From Ruminococcus sp. (GTDB lineage: Bacteria; Bacillota; Clostridia; Oscillospirales; Ruminococcaceae), in contig JAILFF010000013.1 of NCBI GenBank assembly GCA_024697705.1, forward strand, positions 1 through 14,523: a stretch of DNA of 14,523 bases, read 5' to 3'. The first letter of the stretch is position 1; the number at the start of each line of letters is the position of its first letter. Shown one piece after another: positions 1-8,478 of this stretch. A program made the translations under genes and the position numbers. The notes beneath the pieces were generated by a model. It worked only from the letters and a program-made list of their open reading frames with translations, was not told where the DNA came from and searched no databases.

Positions 1-49
1 GGACGGCGTACTGATTTTATGTTATTTTATAATGAAAGGAGAGAGATCA

Positions 50-469
50 ATGCCTACCTTTAACCAGCTCGTTAAAAAGGGAAGAGACAGCTTCGAGACC
101 AAGTCCACCGCTCCCGCACTTCAGAAGGGTTACAACTCCAAGAAGAAGAGAGTGATTGACCAGAGCTGCCCCCAGAAGAGAGGTGTCTGCACCGCAGTAA
201 GAACCGCTACCCCCAAGAAGCCGAACTCCGCTATGCGTAAGATCGCAAGAGTTAAGCTTACCAACGGTACCGAAGTTACCGCTTACATTCCCGGTATCGG
301 ACACAACCTCCAGGAACACAGCGTTGTCCTCATCATAGGCGGACGTGTAAAGGACCTCCCCGGTACCCGTTACCACATCATCAGAGGTACTCTCGATGCT
401 CAGGGCGTTGCCAAGAGAATGCAGGCTCGTTCCAAGTACGGCGCTAAGAGACCTAAGGCGGGAAAATAA
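50..469 (+). CDS. rpsL: 30S ribosomal protein S12
   Basis: S12 is the decoding-centre protein of the small ribosomal subunit and sets translational accuracy. The 139-residue product begins MPTFNQLVKKGR and carries the family signatures CPQKRGVCT (residues 40-48), TPKKPNSAMRK (54-64) and GGRVKDLPG (97-105). Lys56 and Lys101, the positions whose mutation classically gives streptomycin resistance, are the wild-type residues. Asp102 is the residue that is methylthiolated in E. coli. I chose the ATG at 50 because the S12 N-terminus starts there and AAAGGAG lies 7 bases upstream; an in-frame ATG at 32 would precede that ribosome binding site. Residue 96 is Ile where most S12 proteins have Arg (LIRGGRVKD). 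It is the first gene of the str cluster in the window, followed by rpsG, fusA and tuf. Confidence 0.98.
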   Translation: MPTFNQLVKKGRDSFETKSTAPALQKGYNSKKKRVIDQSCPQKRGVCTAVRTATPKKPNSAMRKIARVKLTNGTEVTAYIPGIGHNLQEHSVVLIIGGRVKDLPGTRYHIIRGTLDAQGVAKRMQARSKYGAKRPKAGK

Positions 470-505
470 TTTCTGCGAAATCAATTTCCGGAAAATAATT
501 TCTGC
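461..505. repeat. 16-base direct repeat over the rpsL stop codon
   Basis: GGAAAATAATTTCTGC occurs perfectly at 461-476 and again at 490-505, 29 bases apart. The first copy contains the last codons and the TAA stop of rpsL; the second lies in the 3' untranslated spacer. It looks like a small local duplication of the end of the gene. No function is evident. Confidence 0.8.
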
Positions 506-525
506 TTAGGACAAGCCGTGAGACA

Positions 526-666
526 GCGCGGAAAGACGCGCATCAGCTAATTAAGGTTAAAACTCATTGTCGCATTTAAACTGCGAAGACCACAGTGAAT
601 GCGGTGTGTTATATATATAACACCTTGCCGCTTTACACTGAACGGGGTCACGGGGCAAGCCCGTGA
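526..666 (+). promoter_or_regulatory. Hairpin-rich leader between rpsL and rpsG
   Basis: The 241-base spacer before rpsG contains four inverted repeats seen directly. They are GCGCG/CGCGC at 526-541 with loop GAAAGA; TCGCA/TGCGA at 570-586; the perfect 18-base palindrome at 606-623, flanked by GCGG (601-604) and CCGC (628-631); and TCACGGG/CCCGTGA at 648-666 with a 5-base loop. The last one ends 30 bases before the rpsG ribosome binding site. In E. coli the same spacer binds S7 for translational feedback on the str operon. Whether this clostridial RNA does the same is inference. None of the hairpins is followed by a T-run, so they do not look like terminators. Confidence 0.45.
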
Positions 667-710
667 AGCGAGTACCTGTGAATTCATTTATTGTGAAGGA
701 GGGAATTACA

Positions 711-1181
711 GTGCCCAGAAGAGGTAAGGTTACAAAGAGAGACGTACTGGAAGATCCGGTATACAATTCCAAGCTCGTTACCAGACTGGTAAACAACATC
801 ATGCTCGACGGTAAGAAGGGCGTAGCTCAGAAGATCGTTTACGGTGCTTTTGAGATCGTTGCAGAGCAGACCGGTCGTCCCGCTCTCGAAGTATTTGAAG
901 AGGCTATGGAAAACATCATGCCCGAGCTTGAAGTTAAGGCTCGCCGCGTCGGCGGTGCTACCTATCAGGTTCCTATGGAGGTTCGTCCCGACCGTCGTCA
1001 GACTCTCGGACTTCGTTGGATCACCAAGTATTCTCGCGAGAGAAACGAGGACACAATGAAGGAAAAGCTGGCAGCCGAGATCCTCGCCGCTATTAAGGGT
1101 GAGGGCGGCTCCTGCAAGAAGCGCGACGAAACTCACAGAATGGCAGAAGCCAACAAGGCATTTGCTCATTACAGATGGTAA
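711..1181 (+). CDS. rpsG: 30S ribosomal protein S7
   Basis: S7 nucleates assembly of the 30S head and lines the E site and mRNA exit. The 156-residue protein has the usual family length. It begins PRRGKVTKRDVLEDP after the start residue, has the conserved VNNIMLDGKKGVAQKIVY segment, then RRVGGATYQVPMEVRP, and ends in HRMAEANKAFAHYRW. The start is GTG at 711: the S7 N-terminus begins there and the ribosome binding site AAGGAGGG (696-703) is 7 bases upstream. The in-frame GTG at 663 would add 16 non-homologous residues and lies inside a hairpin. It stops 17 bases before fusA, so the two are surely co-transcribed. Confidence 0.98.
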   Translation: MPRRGKVTKRDVLEDPVYNSKLVTRLVNNIMLDGKKGVAQKIVYGAFEIVAEQTGRPALEVFEEAMENIMPELEVKARRVGGATYQVPMEVRPDRRQTLGLRWITKYSRERNEDTMKEKLAAEILAAIKGEGGSCKKRDETHRMAEANKAFAHYRW

Positions 1182-1198
1182 TCTGACAGGAGGCTTTT

Positions 1199-3307
1199 AT
1201 GGCAAGAGATTGTTCCTTACAGGATACCAGAAATATCGGTATCATGGCACACATTGATGCCGGTAAGACCACTACTACCGAGCGTATCCTGTTTTATACG
1301 GGCGTAAACTACAAGATCGGTGAAACTCACGACGGCGCTTCCACGATGGACTGGATGGAGCAGGAAAAGGAGAGAGGTATAACCATCACCTCCGCGGCTA
1401 CAACCGCTTACTGGACTCCTACCTATGACCATGACGCCAAGAAGCGTTACAGAATGAACATCATCGACACTCCGGGACACGTTGACTTCACCGTTGAGGT
1501 TGAAAGATCTCTCCGTGTACTCGACGGTTCCGTTACCGTTCTCTGCGCCAAGGGCGGCGTTGAGCCCCAGACCGAAACGGTTTGGCGCCAGGCTGACAAC
1601 TATAAGGTTCCGAGAATGGTATATGTAAACAAAATGGACATAATGGGTGCGGATTTCTACAACGTACTCAATATGCTCGAAACAAGACTTCACACGAACG
1701 CTGTTCCGATCCAGCTGCCTATCGGCGCTGAGGAAGAGTTCGTAGGTCTTATTGACCTGCTTGAGATGAAGGCGTATATCTACACCAACGATCTCGGCAC
1801 GGATATCAAAGTTACCGACATTCCCGAGGATATGCAGGAAAAGGCTGAGGAATACAGAACCAACCTGATCGAGCACCTTGCAGAGGTAGATGACGCTCTC
1901 GCGGAGAAGTATTTCGCCGACGAAGAGATCACTATCGATGAGATGAAGGCTGTTATCAGAAAGTCTACCATTGCCAACACGATGGTTCCCGTTTGCTGCG
2001 GTACCTCTTACAGAAACAAGGGCGTTCAGAAGCTGCTCGACGCTATCGTTGACTATATGCCCGCCCCTACCGACATCGACCACATCAAGGGTGTAAACCC
2101 CGATACCGGTGAAGAGTGCGAGCGTCCTTCCAGCGACAGCGAGCCTTTCTCGGCTCTCGCATTCAAGATCGCTACCGACCCGTTCGTAGGAAAGCTCTGC
2201 TTCTTCCGCGTTTATTCGGGCGTTATCGAGGCAGGCAGCGAAGTTCTCAACGCTACCAAGGGCAAGAGCGAGCGTATCGGACGTATCGTTCAGATGCACT
2301 CCAACCAGCGCAAGGAGATCAAGCAGGTATACGCAGGCGATATCGCTGCGGCTATCGGTCTTAAGAACACCACTACCGGTGACACCCTCTGCGACCCCAA
2401 GGCTCCCGTAATACTTGAGTCTATGGAGTTCCCGGAGCCTGTTATCCAGCTGGCTATCGAGCCCAAGACCAAGGCAGGTCAGGAGAAGATGGGCATTGCT
2501 CTCTCCAAGCTTGCCGAAGAAGACCCGACCTTCAGAACCTTTACCGATGAAGAGACCGGTCAGACCATCATCGCCGGCATGGGCGAGCTGCACCTTGAGA
2601 TCATCGTTGACAGACTTCTCCGTGAGTTCAAGGTAGAGGCTAACGTCGGAGCTCCCCAGGTATCCTACAAGGAGACTATCCGCACCAAGGCTAACGTTGA
2701 CTACAAGTACAAGAAGCAGTCCGGTGGTTCCGGTCAGTACGGTCACGTTAAGATCAACGTTGAACCGAACGAGTCCGGCAAGGGCTACGAGTTCATCAAC
2801 AGCGTTGTCGGCGGTTCTATCCCGAAGGAATATATCCCCGCTGTTGACGCAGGTATCAAGGGTGCTATGGAAAGCGGCGTTCTCGCAGGCTACAAGGTCG
2901 TTGACGTCAAGGTAGAGCTGTACGACGGTTCTTATCACGAGGTTGACTCCTCCGAGCTCGCATTCAAGCTCGCAGGTTCTATGGCGTTCAAGGAGGCTAT
3001 GCGCAAGGCAGACCCCGTTATCCTTGAGCCTATCATGAAGGTAACTGTTATCGTTCCGGACGATTATACCGGTACCGTTATCGGCGACCTGTCTTCGAGA
3101 CGCGGACAGATCCTCGGTCAGGAAACACGCCCCGGTGCTGTTCAGATCGACGCTCTCGTTCCGCTGAGTGAAATGTTCGGTTACTCCAACTCTCTGAGAT
3201 CGAATACTCAGGGTCGTGGTCAGTACACGATGGAGCCTCACAGCTACACCGAGGTACCGAAGAACATCTCCGAGAAGATCGTAAGCCAAAGAAAGAAGGA
3301 GGACTAA
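1199..3307 (+). CDS. fusA: Translation elongation factor G
   Basis: EF-G is the cytosolic GTPase that drives translocation of tRNA and mRNA, and helps recycle ribosomes. The 702-residue length is normal. GTPase motifs are visible in order: AHIDAGKT (17-24, P-loop), RGITI (59-63, switch I), DTPGH (90-94, with catalytic His94) and NKMD (144-147). The beta-barrel domain II spans roughly 305-400. Domain III follows with GMGELHLE (460-467), then domain IV, the tRNA-mimic arm, from about 490 to 610, and domain V to about 690 containing SSRRGQILG. The ATG at 1199 has AGGAGG 5 bases upstream. This is the canonical EF-G type encoded in the str operon, not the fusA2 or tetracycline-resistance paralogue. 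Codon use is strongly biased, as expected for a highly expressed gene. Confidence 0.98.
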   Translation: MARDCSLQDTRNIGIMAHIDAGKTTTTERILFYTGVNYKIGETHDGASTMDWMEQEKERGITITSAATTAYWTPTYDHDAKKRYRMNIIDTPGHVDFTVEVERSLRVLDGSVTVLCAKGGVEPQTETVWRQADNYKVPRMVYVNKMDIMGADFYNVLNMLETRLHTNAVPIQLPIGAEEEFVGLIDLLEMKAYIYTNDLGTDIKVTDIPEDMQEKAEEYRTNLIEHLAEVDDALAEKYFADEEITIDEMKAVIRKSTIANTMVPVCCGTSYRNKGVQKLLDAIVDYMPAPTDIDHIKGVNPDTGEECERPSSDSEPFSALAFKIATDPFVGKLCFFRVYSGVIEAGSEVLNATKGKSERIGRIVQMHSNQRKEIKQVYAGDIAAAIGLKNTTTGDTLCDPKAPVILESMEFPEPVIQLAIEPKTKAGQEKMGIALSKLAEEDPTFRTFTDEETGQTIIAGMGELHLEIIVDRLLREFKVEANVGAPQVSYKETIRTKANVDYKYKKQSGGSGQYGHVKINVEPNESGKGYEFINSVVGGSIPKEYIPAVDAGIKGAMESGVLAGYKVVDVKVELYDGSYHEVDSSELAFKLAGSMAFKEAMRKADPVILEPIMKVTVIVPDDYTGTVIGDLSSRRGQILGQETRPGAVQIDALVPLSEMFGYSNSLRSNTQGRGQYTMEPHSYTEVPKNISEKIVSQRKKED

Positions 3308-3353
3308 GCCGAAAGGCAGTCCGACTGATTCAAAGAAATAACCAAATAACGCG

Positions 3354-3420
3354 GTTTTGCAGGGATTTTATGAAATATCGGAATTTTTTCGGAAATTTTT
3401 TTCAAAACCCCTTGCAAAAC
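3354..3420. repeat. Long-loop inverted repeat overlapping the tuf -35 box
   Basis: GTTTTGCAGGG at 3354-3364 is complementary to CCCTTGCAAAAC at 3409-3420, apart from one bulged base. The arms are 44 bases apart. The right arm contains the -35 hexamer of the tuf promoter. Between the arms lies an A/T-rich stretch with an imperfect tandem repeat (CGGAATTTTTT, then CGGAAATTTTTTT). It could be a DNA operator, an AT-rich upstream promoter element with a chance repeat, or a weak fusA 3'-end structure. I cannot tell which. Confidence 0.4.
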
Positions 3421-3440
3421 TGTGAAATTTGTGCTATAAT
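3412..3440 (+). promoter_or_regulatory. Promoter of tuf (extended -10)
   Basis: The -35 box is TTGCAA (3412-3417), followed by a 17-base spacer and the -10 box TATAAT (3435-3440), with the extended -10 dinucleotide TG at 3432-3433. An A/T-rich tract upstream resembles an UP element. The expected start near 3447 gives a leader of about 48 bases to the tuf ATG. This gives tuf its own transcription in addition to any read-through from fusA. Confidence 0.8.
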
Positions 3441-3494
3441 ATATCTTATAGGTATGTATCACGAATACAAATTTATTTAAAGGAGGAATTTCCC

Positions 3495-4694
3495 ATGGGA
3501 AAGGCAAAATTTGAAAGAACCAAACCCCACGTAAACATCGGTACTATCGGCCACGTTGACCACGGCAAGACCACTCTTACCGCAGCTATCACCAAGACTC
3601 TCGCTATGAAGGGTCAGGCTAAGTATGAGGCTTACGATATGATCGATAAGGCTCCTGAGGAGAGAGAGAGAGGTATTACCATCAATACCGCTCACGTTGA
3701 GTATGAGACTGACGCTCGTCACTATGCTCACGTTGACTGTCCGGGACACGCCGACTACGTTAAGAACATGATCACCGGTGCCGCTCAGATGGACGGCGCT
3801 ATCCTCGTAGTTGCTGCTTCCGACGGTCCTATGGCTCAGACCAGAGAGCATATCCTTCTTGCCCGTCAGGTTGGCGTTCCTGCTATCGTTGTTTTCATGA
3901 ACAAGGCAGACCAGGTTGACGACCCCGAGCTTCTTGAGCTCGTTGAAATGGATATCCGCGATCTTCTCAACACCTACGACTTCCCCGGCGACGATACTCC
4001 TATCATCGTTGGTTCCGCTCTGGCTGCTCTTGAAGCTCCCGATGATCTCAGCAACGAGGCTTACAAGCCGATCCTCGACCTCATGAAAGCTGTTGACGAG
4101 TTCATTCCTTCTCCTGAGAGAGACGATGCTAAGCCCTTCCTTATGCCTATCGAGGATACTATGACCATTTCCGGCCGTGGTACCGTTGTTACCGGCAGAG
4201 TAGAGAGAGGCCGTCTCAATGTCAACGAGCAGGTTGAGATCGTTGGTCTTTCCGACGAAAAGCAGACCACTGTTGTTACCGGTCTTGAGATGTTCAGAAA
4301 GACTTTGGACTTCTGCGAGGCAGGCGATAACGTTGGTGCTCTTCTCCGTGGTATCACCAGAGACCAGGTTGAGAGAGGACAGGTTCTCTGCAAGCCCGGC
4401 AGCATTCATCCCCACACCAAGTTCTCGGGTCAGGTTTACGTTCTGAAGAAGGAAGAGGGCGGACGTCATACTCCTTTCTTCAACAATTACAGACCTCAGT
4501 TCTATTTCAGAACCACCGACGTTACCGGCGTTATCACTCTTCCTGCTGACAAGGAAATGTGTATGCCCGGCGACAACGTAGCTATGGACGTTGAGCTCAT
4601 CACTCCTATCGCTATCGAGGAAGGTCTCCGCTTCGCTATCCGTGAGGGCGGCAGAACTGTTGGTTCCGGCGTTGTTACCAAGATCAACGAGTAA
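3495..4694 (+). CDS. tuf: Translation elongation factor Tu
   Basis: EF-Tu is the GTPase that delivers aminoacyl-tRNA to the ribosomal A site. The 399-residue product is of standard length. It shows GHVDHGKT (19-26, P-loop), RGITI (59-63), DCPGH (81-85, with catalytic His85), NKAD (136-139) and SAL (174-176). Domains II and III follow, with ISGRGTVVTGRVERG and the C-terminal GGRTVGSGVV. The ATG at 3495 is the right start: AAAGGAGG lies at 3479-3486 and the family N-terminus MGKAKFERTKPHVN begins there. It is the last gene of the str cluster, has its own promoter, and is closed by a strong terminator 37 bases after the stop. Confidence 0.98.
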   Translation: MGKAKFERTKPHVNIGTIGHVDHGKTTLTAAITKTLAMKGQAKYEAYDMIDKAPEERERGITINTAHVEYETDARHYAHVDCPGHADYVKNMITGAAQMDGAILVVAASDGPMAQTREHILLARQVGVPAIVVFMNKADQVDDPELLELVEMDIRDLLNTYDFPGDDTPIIVGSALAALEAPDDLSNEAYKPILDLMKAVDEFIPSPERDDAKPFLMPIEDTMTISGRGTVVTGRVERGRLNVNEQVEIVGLSDEKQTTVVTGLEMFRKTLDFCEAGDNVGALLRGITRDQVERGQVLCKPGSIHPHTKFSGQVYVLKKEEGGRHTPFFNNYRPQFYFRTTDVTGVITLPADKEMCMPGDNVAMDVELITPIAIEEGLRFAIREGGRTVGSGVVTKINE

Positions 4695-4731
4695 TTTTTG
4701 CCTTTTAGGTAATTTATAACTTGTAATTAAG

Positions 4732-4764
4732 GCTGTGCGGTCTTCGGACTGCACGGCTTTTTTT
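4732..4764 (+). terminator. Rho-independent terminator of tuf and the str operon
   Basis: GCTGTGCGGTC (4732-4742) pairs with GACTGCACGGC (4747-4757) over 11 base pairs, including two G-U pairs. It is capped by a stable C(UUCG)G tetraloop and followed immediately by seven T residues (4758-4764). Confidence 0.95.
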
Positions 4765-4857
4765 GTCCTCGGGCGGACGGCTCGTTTCGCGGGGCGCTCC
4801 GTTCCGTCGCTTACAATCGCAGGGAGCTTTTCAATTGCACCCGCGATTTATAGCTTG

Positions 4858-4894
4858 AAAAAAGACGGATACTGCATAAATAACAGTATCCGTC
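4858..4894 (-). terminator. Rho-independent terminator of mfd
   Basis: Read on the - strand, a perfect 11-base-pair stem (GACGGATACTG / CAGTATCCGTC, 4864-4874 with 4884-4894) with a 9-base loop is followed directly by six T residues (complement of 4858-4863). It lies 54 bases past the mfd stop. A weaker hairpin just before it (ACGATC/GATCGT, 4919-4936, then TTTT on the - strand) may act in tandem. The tuf and mfd transcription units converge here. Confidence 0.9.
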
Positions 4895-4948
4895 AAAATC
4901 TATCAATAAAACGATAAAACGATCTACCCCGATCGTAAAAGCAAAAGC

Positions 4949-7900
4949 TTACCCTTTCAGCGCCGACGCTACCTCCGCGATAAGCTCCGACATCGGCTGA
5001 CCGGGGCGTACCTCCACCGAGAATCCCGGTTCGTCGCCTTGAATGAATTTCAGCCGCTTTCCGTAGACGTTCAGCAGCTTGGGTGCCATTGCGGGCTTTA
5101 GCTCGCGAAGTTGGAACACCGCTTTCGAGCCGCGCTGAGTTATCTCTTTTATACCCATCGACGCTGCCGAATTCCGCACAAGCGCCACGTTTATCAAGCC
5201 CATGACAGGCTTAGGCGGGTCGCCGTATCGGTCGATCAGTTCGTCGAGCACGTCGCGGCTGTCCTCCTCCGTCACGATAGACGCGATTCGCCTGTAAGCG
5301 TCGATGCGAAGCGTGTCGCTCTCGATATATGTAGAAGGGATGAACGCATCTATCATTATGTCGATAAGGCAGTCTTCCGGCGACGGCGGCGGAGCTTCGC
5401 CCTTTTGTTCGGCAATAGCTTCGTTAAGCATTTGCAGATAAAGATCGTACCCGACCGCCTCCATGTGACCGTGCTGCCTGCCGCTCAAAATACTTCCCGC
5501 GCCGCGTATCTCCAGGTCGCGCATGGCGATATGAAAGCCCGACCCGAACCGCGTATACTCCTTTATCGCTTCGAGACGCTTGGTTGCGATTTCACTTAAG
5601 ATCTTGCCGCGCCTGAACATAAGGTACGCATAGGCTCTTCTGCTCGAACGCCCGACGCGCCCTCTGAGCTGGTGCATCTGCGAAAGCCCGAGATAGTCCG
5701 CGTCCTCGATGATTAGCGTGTTGACGTTAGGCACGTCAACGCCGGTTTCGATAAGCGTCGTGCAGACAAGCACATCTATCTCGCCCTCTATGAGCTGCCG
5801 CCATATCTCGCTGAGTTCGTTTTCGTTCAGCTTTCCGTGCGCCACGCCGACCCGCACACCGGGTATCAGCTTTGAGAGCTGCTCCGCCGTGCGGTAGATC
5901 GTGTCGATGCGGTTGTGAATGTAGTACACCTGCCCGCCGCGCCGCAGCTCCTTCGAGATCGCCTGCCCGATAACGCCCATGTCCTGCTCGACCACGTAGG
6001 TCTGGATCGGTCGCCTGTCCTGCGGCGGCTCCTCTATGACCGACATATCGCGTATGCCCGACAGCGCCATGTTCAGCGTTCGCGGAATGGGCGTTGCCGA
6101 AAGGGTCAGAACGTCTACTCCCTTGAACAGCTCCTTGAGCTTCTCTTTCGCCGCCACGCCGAATCGCTGTTCCTCGTCAATAATTACCAGTCCGAGATCC
6201 TTGAAGCCCACGTCCTTTGAGACAAGACGGTGCGTGCCGATGATTATGTCTATCGTGCCGCGTTTCAGCTCGCGGATTATCGCCTGCTGCTGCGACGGCG
6301 TGCGAAAGCGCGAAAGCAGCTCCACCTTTATCGGGAAATGCTCGAACCGCTTGATCGCCGTCTGATAATGCTGCCACGCCAGCACCGTCGTCGGAACGAG
6401 TATCGCTGCCTGCTTTGAATCAAGCACGCACTTGAACGCCGCCCTGAGCGCTACTTCGGTCTTTCCGAAGCCCACGTCGCCGCAAAGAAGTCTGTCCATC
6501 GGCACGGGCTTCTGCATATCGGTCTTGATCTCCTGTATGCACCGCAGCTGATCGTCGGTCTCGGCGTAATCAAAGCGCTCCTCGAAATCCGCCTGCCAGT
6601 CGTTGTCGGGCGAGAAGGCGTAACCCGCCGCTAACTGCCGCTCGGCATAGAGCTTCGTCAGCTCCTCAGCCATATCGCGGACAGCAGTCTTTACTCGGGT
6701 GCGCGTGCGCTGCCACTCCGCCGAACCAAGCTTATGAAGCTTCACCTGCTTGTCGTCCGAAGCGCCGCTGACATACCGCGAAACGAGGTCGAGCTGAGTA
6801 ACAGGCACATAAAGAACATCTGTGCCTGCATATTTAATTGTGATGTAATCCTTGCGAACACCGCCGCTTTCGATGTTGCGTATGCCCTCGAACCGCCCGA
6901 TGCCGTGCAGCGAGTGAACAACGAGATCGCCGAATTTCAGATCGTTCAGCGAATGGATCTCCTCGCCGGGCTTGTGGCGGGATTTTTTCTTTTTCGAGGT
7001 GATGTTGAGCGCCTTCATCTGCGTGATGACCGCACAGCCCGCGTCGGGGTAGTCAAAGCCCGCCGAAAGCGAGCCCGTCATGACGTAAACGCGCTTCGGC
7101 TCGATAGGCGAATTATTCTCGTCCTGCGAAAGGACGCCCGCGTCAAAGCCGTATTCTTTCAGGTCGTCAACGATTATCGGCAGCGTTTTTTCGGAGCCCG
7201 CAAGCAGCACGACGGTATAGCCGTTCTCTACAAGCTCGTCAAGCTCCTCGCGGAGGGCGCTCATGCTGCCGCCCCAGCCCGCAGTCTGCTTGCAGTCGGT
7301 GTTGAAAAGCCTTTTGAACTTTACATCGAAATTCTGCCGCATGAAAGTATCGAGGAAAACGCACGGCAGCCCAAGCGCCCGCATCAGCATATCGCCCTCG
7401 TCGAGCCTGAAGCCTTCGAGCTTCTTGAACATAACGCCGCTTTCGTACAGCAGTTTCAGATCTTCGTTAAAAATATCCGACGCGCTGCGCAGGTTCTCGC
7501 TTCCCGAGGTAAATTCCGAAAGCAGGCACACGCCCTTTTCAAAATAATCGAAAACGAACGCGGGCTTTTCATAAGCCAAAGTATAATACTTATCGAGATT
7601 CGAGAGTGTCAGCCCGCTTTCGGCGTACTCGCGGTCACGCATGAGGTGAGCACGGATAACGTCGGCGTGCTTGCTGCGCAGCCCCTTTGACAGCTTGTCG
7701 ATGCGGGCGCAGAACTCCTCCTTTGAGGGGAAGATCACCTCTAAAGCGGGGTAAACGCAGACGGAATCAAGCGGGTCGGAGCGTCGCTGAGTCTCGGTAT
7801 CGAAATGCGCGGCGCTGTCGATCTCGTCGCCCCATAACTCGATACGCACAGGCTCGCGCTCGCTGACGGGAAAAATATCCACGACCGAACCACGCACCGA

Positions 7901-8416
7901 GAACTGCGCCTGACCCTCGACCATCTCGCAGCGCTCGTAGCCTCCCGCGATAAGGCGGTCGGTGAGGTCTTTGAGGTCGATCTCGTCGCCGACGGACAGC
8001 TTAAAGGAATACTTTTCCAGCACATCGGGCGGAACGGTCGCCTGTGCCGCTGCCTGCGTACTCACGCAAAGCACGCGGCAGGCGCCCGAAAGCACGAGAG
8101 AAAGGGCTTCGATGCGGCGGTGGACGTACTCCTGCGAAGCGCCCTCCATTGAAGCGAGGACGTACTCCTTTTCGGGGAAAACGCAGGCAGTGACCTTGCC
8201 GCAGAGCGTATTTATATCGGCGGCAGCCTTGACGGCGGCGGCTTCGTCGGCGCAGACGAGCAGCACAGGGGTATCGGCAGAGAAGGCGGCGGCAATATGC
8301 GCCTTGTGGACAGCCGCCACGCCCGACACGGCGAGGGGGGTATAGCCGCCTTTAAGCGTGTTGTAGAGGTCGCCGTAAAAGCCGGTTTTGTTCAGAATTC
8401 GATCAAAAATGTTCAT
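4949..8416 (-). CDS. mfd: Transcription-repair coupling factor Mfd
   Basis: Mfd is the DNA translocase that pushes stalled RNA polymerase off lesions and recruits UvrA for nucleotide excision repair. The 1155 residues fit the family. Order of domains: a UvrB-like N-terminal module (about 1-330, with GSVVDIFPV near 176-184); the CarD-like RNA-polymerase interaction domain (about 493-550, starting KFGDLVVHSLHGIGRFEG); and a RecG-like superfamily 2 helicase with Walker A GDVGFGKT (646-653), the DEEQ box (747-750), SATPIPRT (773-780) and motif VI QLRGRVGR (916-923). Next comes the translocation motif region (GSGFHIAMRDLEIRGAGSIL, 958-977) and a C-terminal TRCF domain that closes on the N-terminus. 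The ATG at 8416 has AGGTG upstream. It is 62 bases after pth, the same pairing as in Bacillus, and is probably co-transcribed with it. Confidence 0.97.
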   Translation of the reverse strand: MNIFDRILNKTGFYGDLYNTLKGGYTPLAVSGVAAVHKAHIAAAFSADTPVLLVCADEAAAVKAAADINTLCGKVTACVFPEKEYVLASMEGASQEYVHRRIEALSLVLSGACRVLCVSTQAAAQATVPPDVLEKYSFKLSVGDEIDLKDLTDRLIAGGYERCEMVEGQAQFSVRGSVVDIFPVSEREPVRIELWGDEIDSAAHFDTETQRRSDPLDSVCVYPALEVIFPSKEEFCARIDKLSKGLRSKHADVIRAHLMRDREYAESGLTLSNLDKYYTLAYEKPAFVFDYFEKGVCLLSEFTSGSENLRSASDIFNEDLKLLYESGVMFKKLEGFRLDEGDMLMRALGLPCVFLDTFMRQNFDVKFKRLFNTDCKQTAGWGGSMSALREELDELVENGYTVVLLAGSEKTLPIIVDDLKEYGFDAGVLSQDENNSPIEPKRVYVMTGSLSAGFDYPDAGCAVITQMKALNITSKKKKSRHKPGEEIHSLNDLKFGDLVVHSLHGIGRFEGIRNIESGGVRKDYITIKYAGTDVLYVPVTQLDLVSRYVSGASDDKQVKLHKLGSAEWQRTRTRVKTAVRDMAEELTKLYAERQLAAGYAFSPDNDWQADFEERFDYAETDDQLRCIQEIKTDMQKPVPMDRLLCGDVGFGKTEVALRAAFKCVLDSKQAAILVPTTVLAWQHYQTAIKRFEHFPIKVELLSRFRTPSQQQAIIRELKRGTIDIIIGTHRLVSKDVGFKDLGLVIIDEEQRFGVAAKEKLKELFKGVDVLTLSATPIPRTLNMALSGIRDMSVIEEPPQDRRPIQTYVVEQDMGVIGQAISKELRRGGQVYYIHNRIDTIYRTAEQLSKLIPGVRVGVAHGKLNENELSEIWRQLIEGEIDVLVCTTLIETGVDVPNVNTLIIEDADYLGLSQMHQLRGRVGRSSRRAYAYLMFRRGKILSEIATKRLEAIKEYTRFGSGFHIAMRDLEIRGAGSILSGRQHGHMEAVGYDLYLQMLNEAIAEQKGEAPPPSPEDCLIDIMIDAFIPSTYIESDTLRIDAYRRIASIVTEEDSRDVLDELIDRYGDPPKPVMGLINVALVRNSAASMGIKEITQRGSKAVFQLRELKPAMAPKLLNVYGKRLKFIQGDEPGFSVEVRPGQPMSELIAEVASALKG

Positions 8417-8478
8417 AGTAACACCTATAATACAAATAACAAGTGACAGCGGACAAAAATGCGTCGAAACGGTCGGCT

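Noticed and set aside
28..33. TATAAT upstream of rpsL
   Set aside because: A start 7 bases downstream would fall within the ribosome binding site, and no -35 box is placed correctly in the few bases available.
1217..3289. 690-codon open frame antisense to fusA
   Set aside because: It mirrors the codon bias of a highly expressed gene and has no recognisable protein character; fusA on the + strand is certain.
3477..4754. 425-codon open frame antisense to tuf
   Set aside because: Same cause as above; it also runs across the tuf terminator.
4765..4857. GC-rich segment in the tuf-mfd convergent gap
   Set aside because: Only short imperfect repeats (for example AATCGC/GCGATT at 4815-4848); no gene, RNA motif or promoter could be supported.
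6734..7690. 318-codon open frame antisense to mfd
   Set aside because: Lies entirely within the mfd coding region, is rich in Arg, His and Ala as expected for a reverse-frame shadow, and has no start context.
8426..8456. Possible promoter before mfd (TTGTCC, 19-base spacer, TATTAT on the - strand)
   Set aside because: The -10 overlaps the mfd ribosome binding site, so transcripts would be nearly leaderless; the -35 match is poor and co-transcription with pth is simpler.
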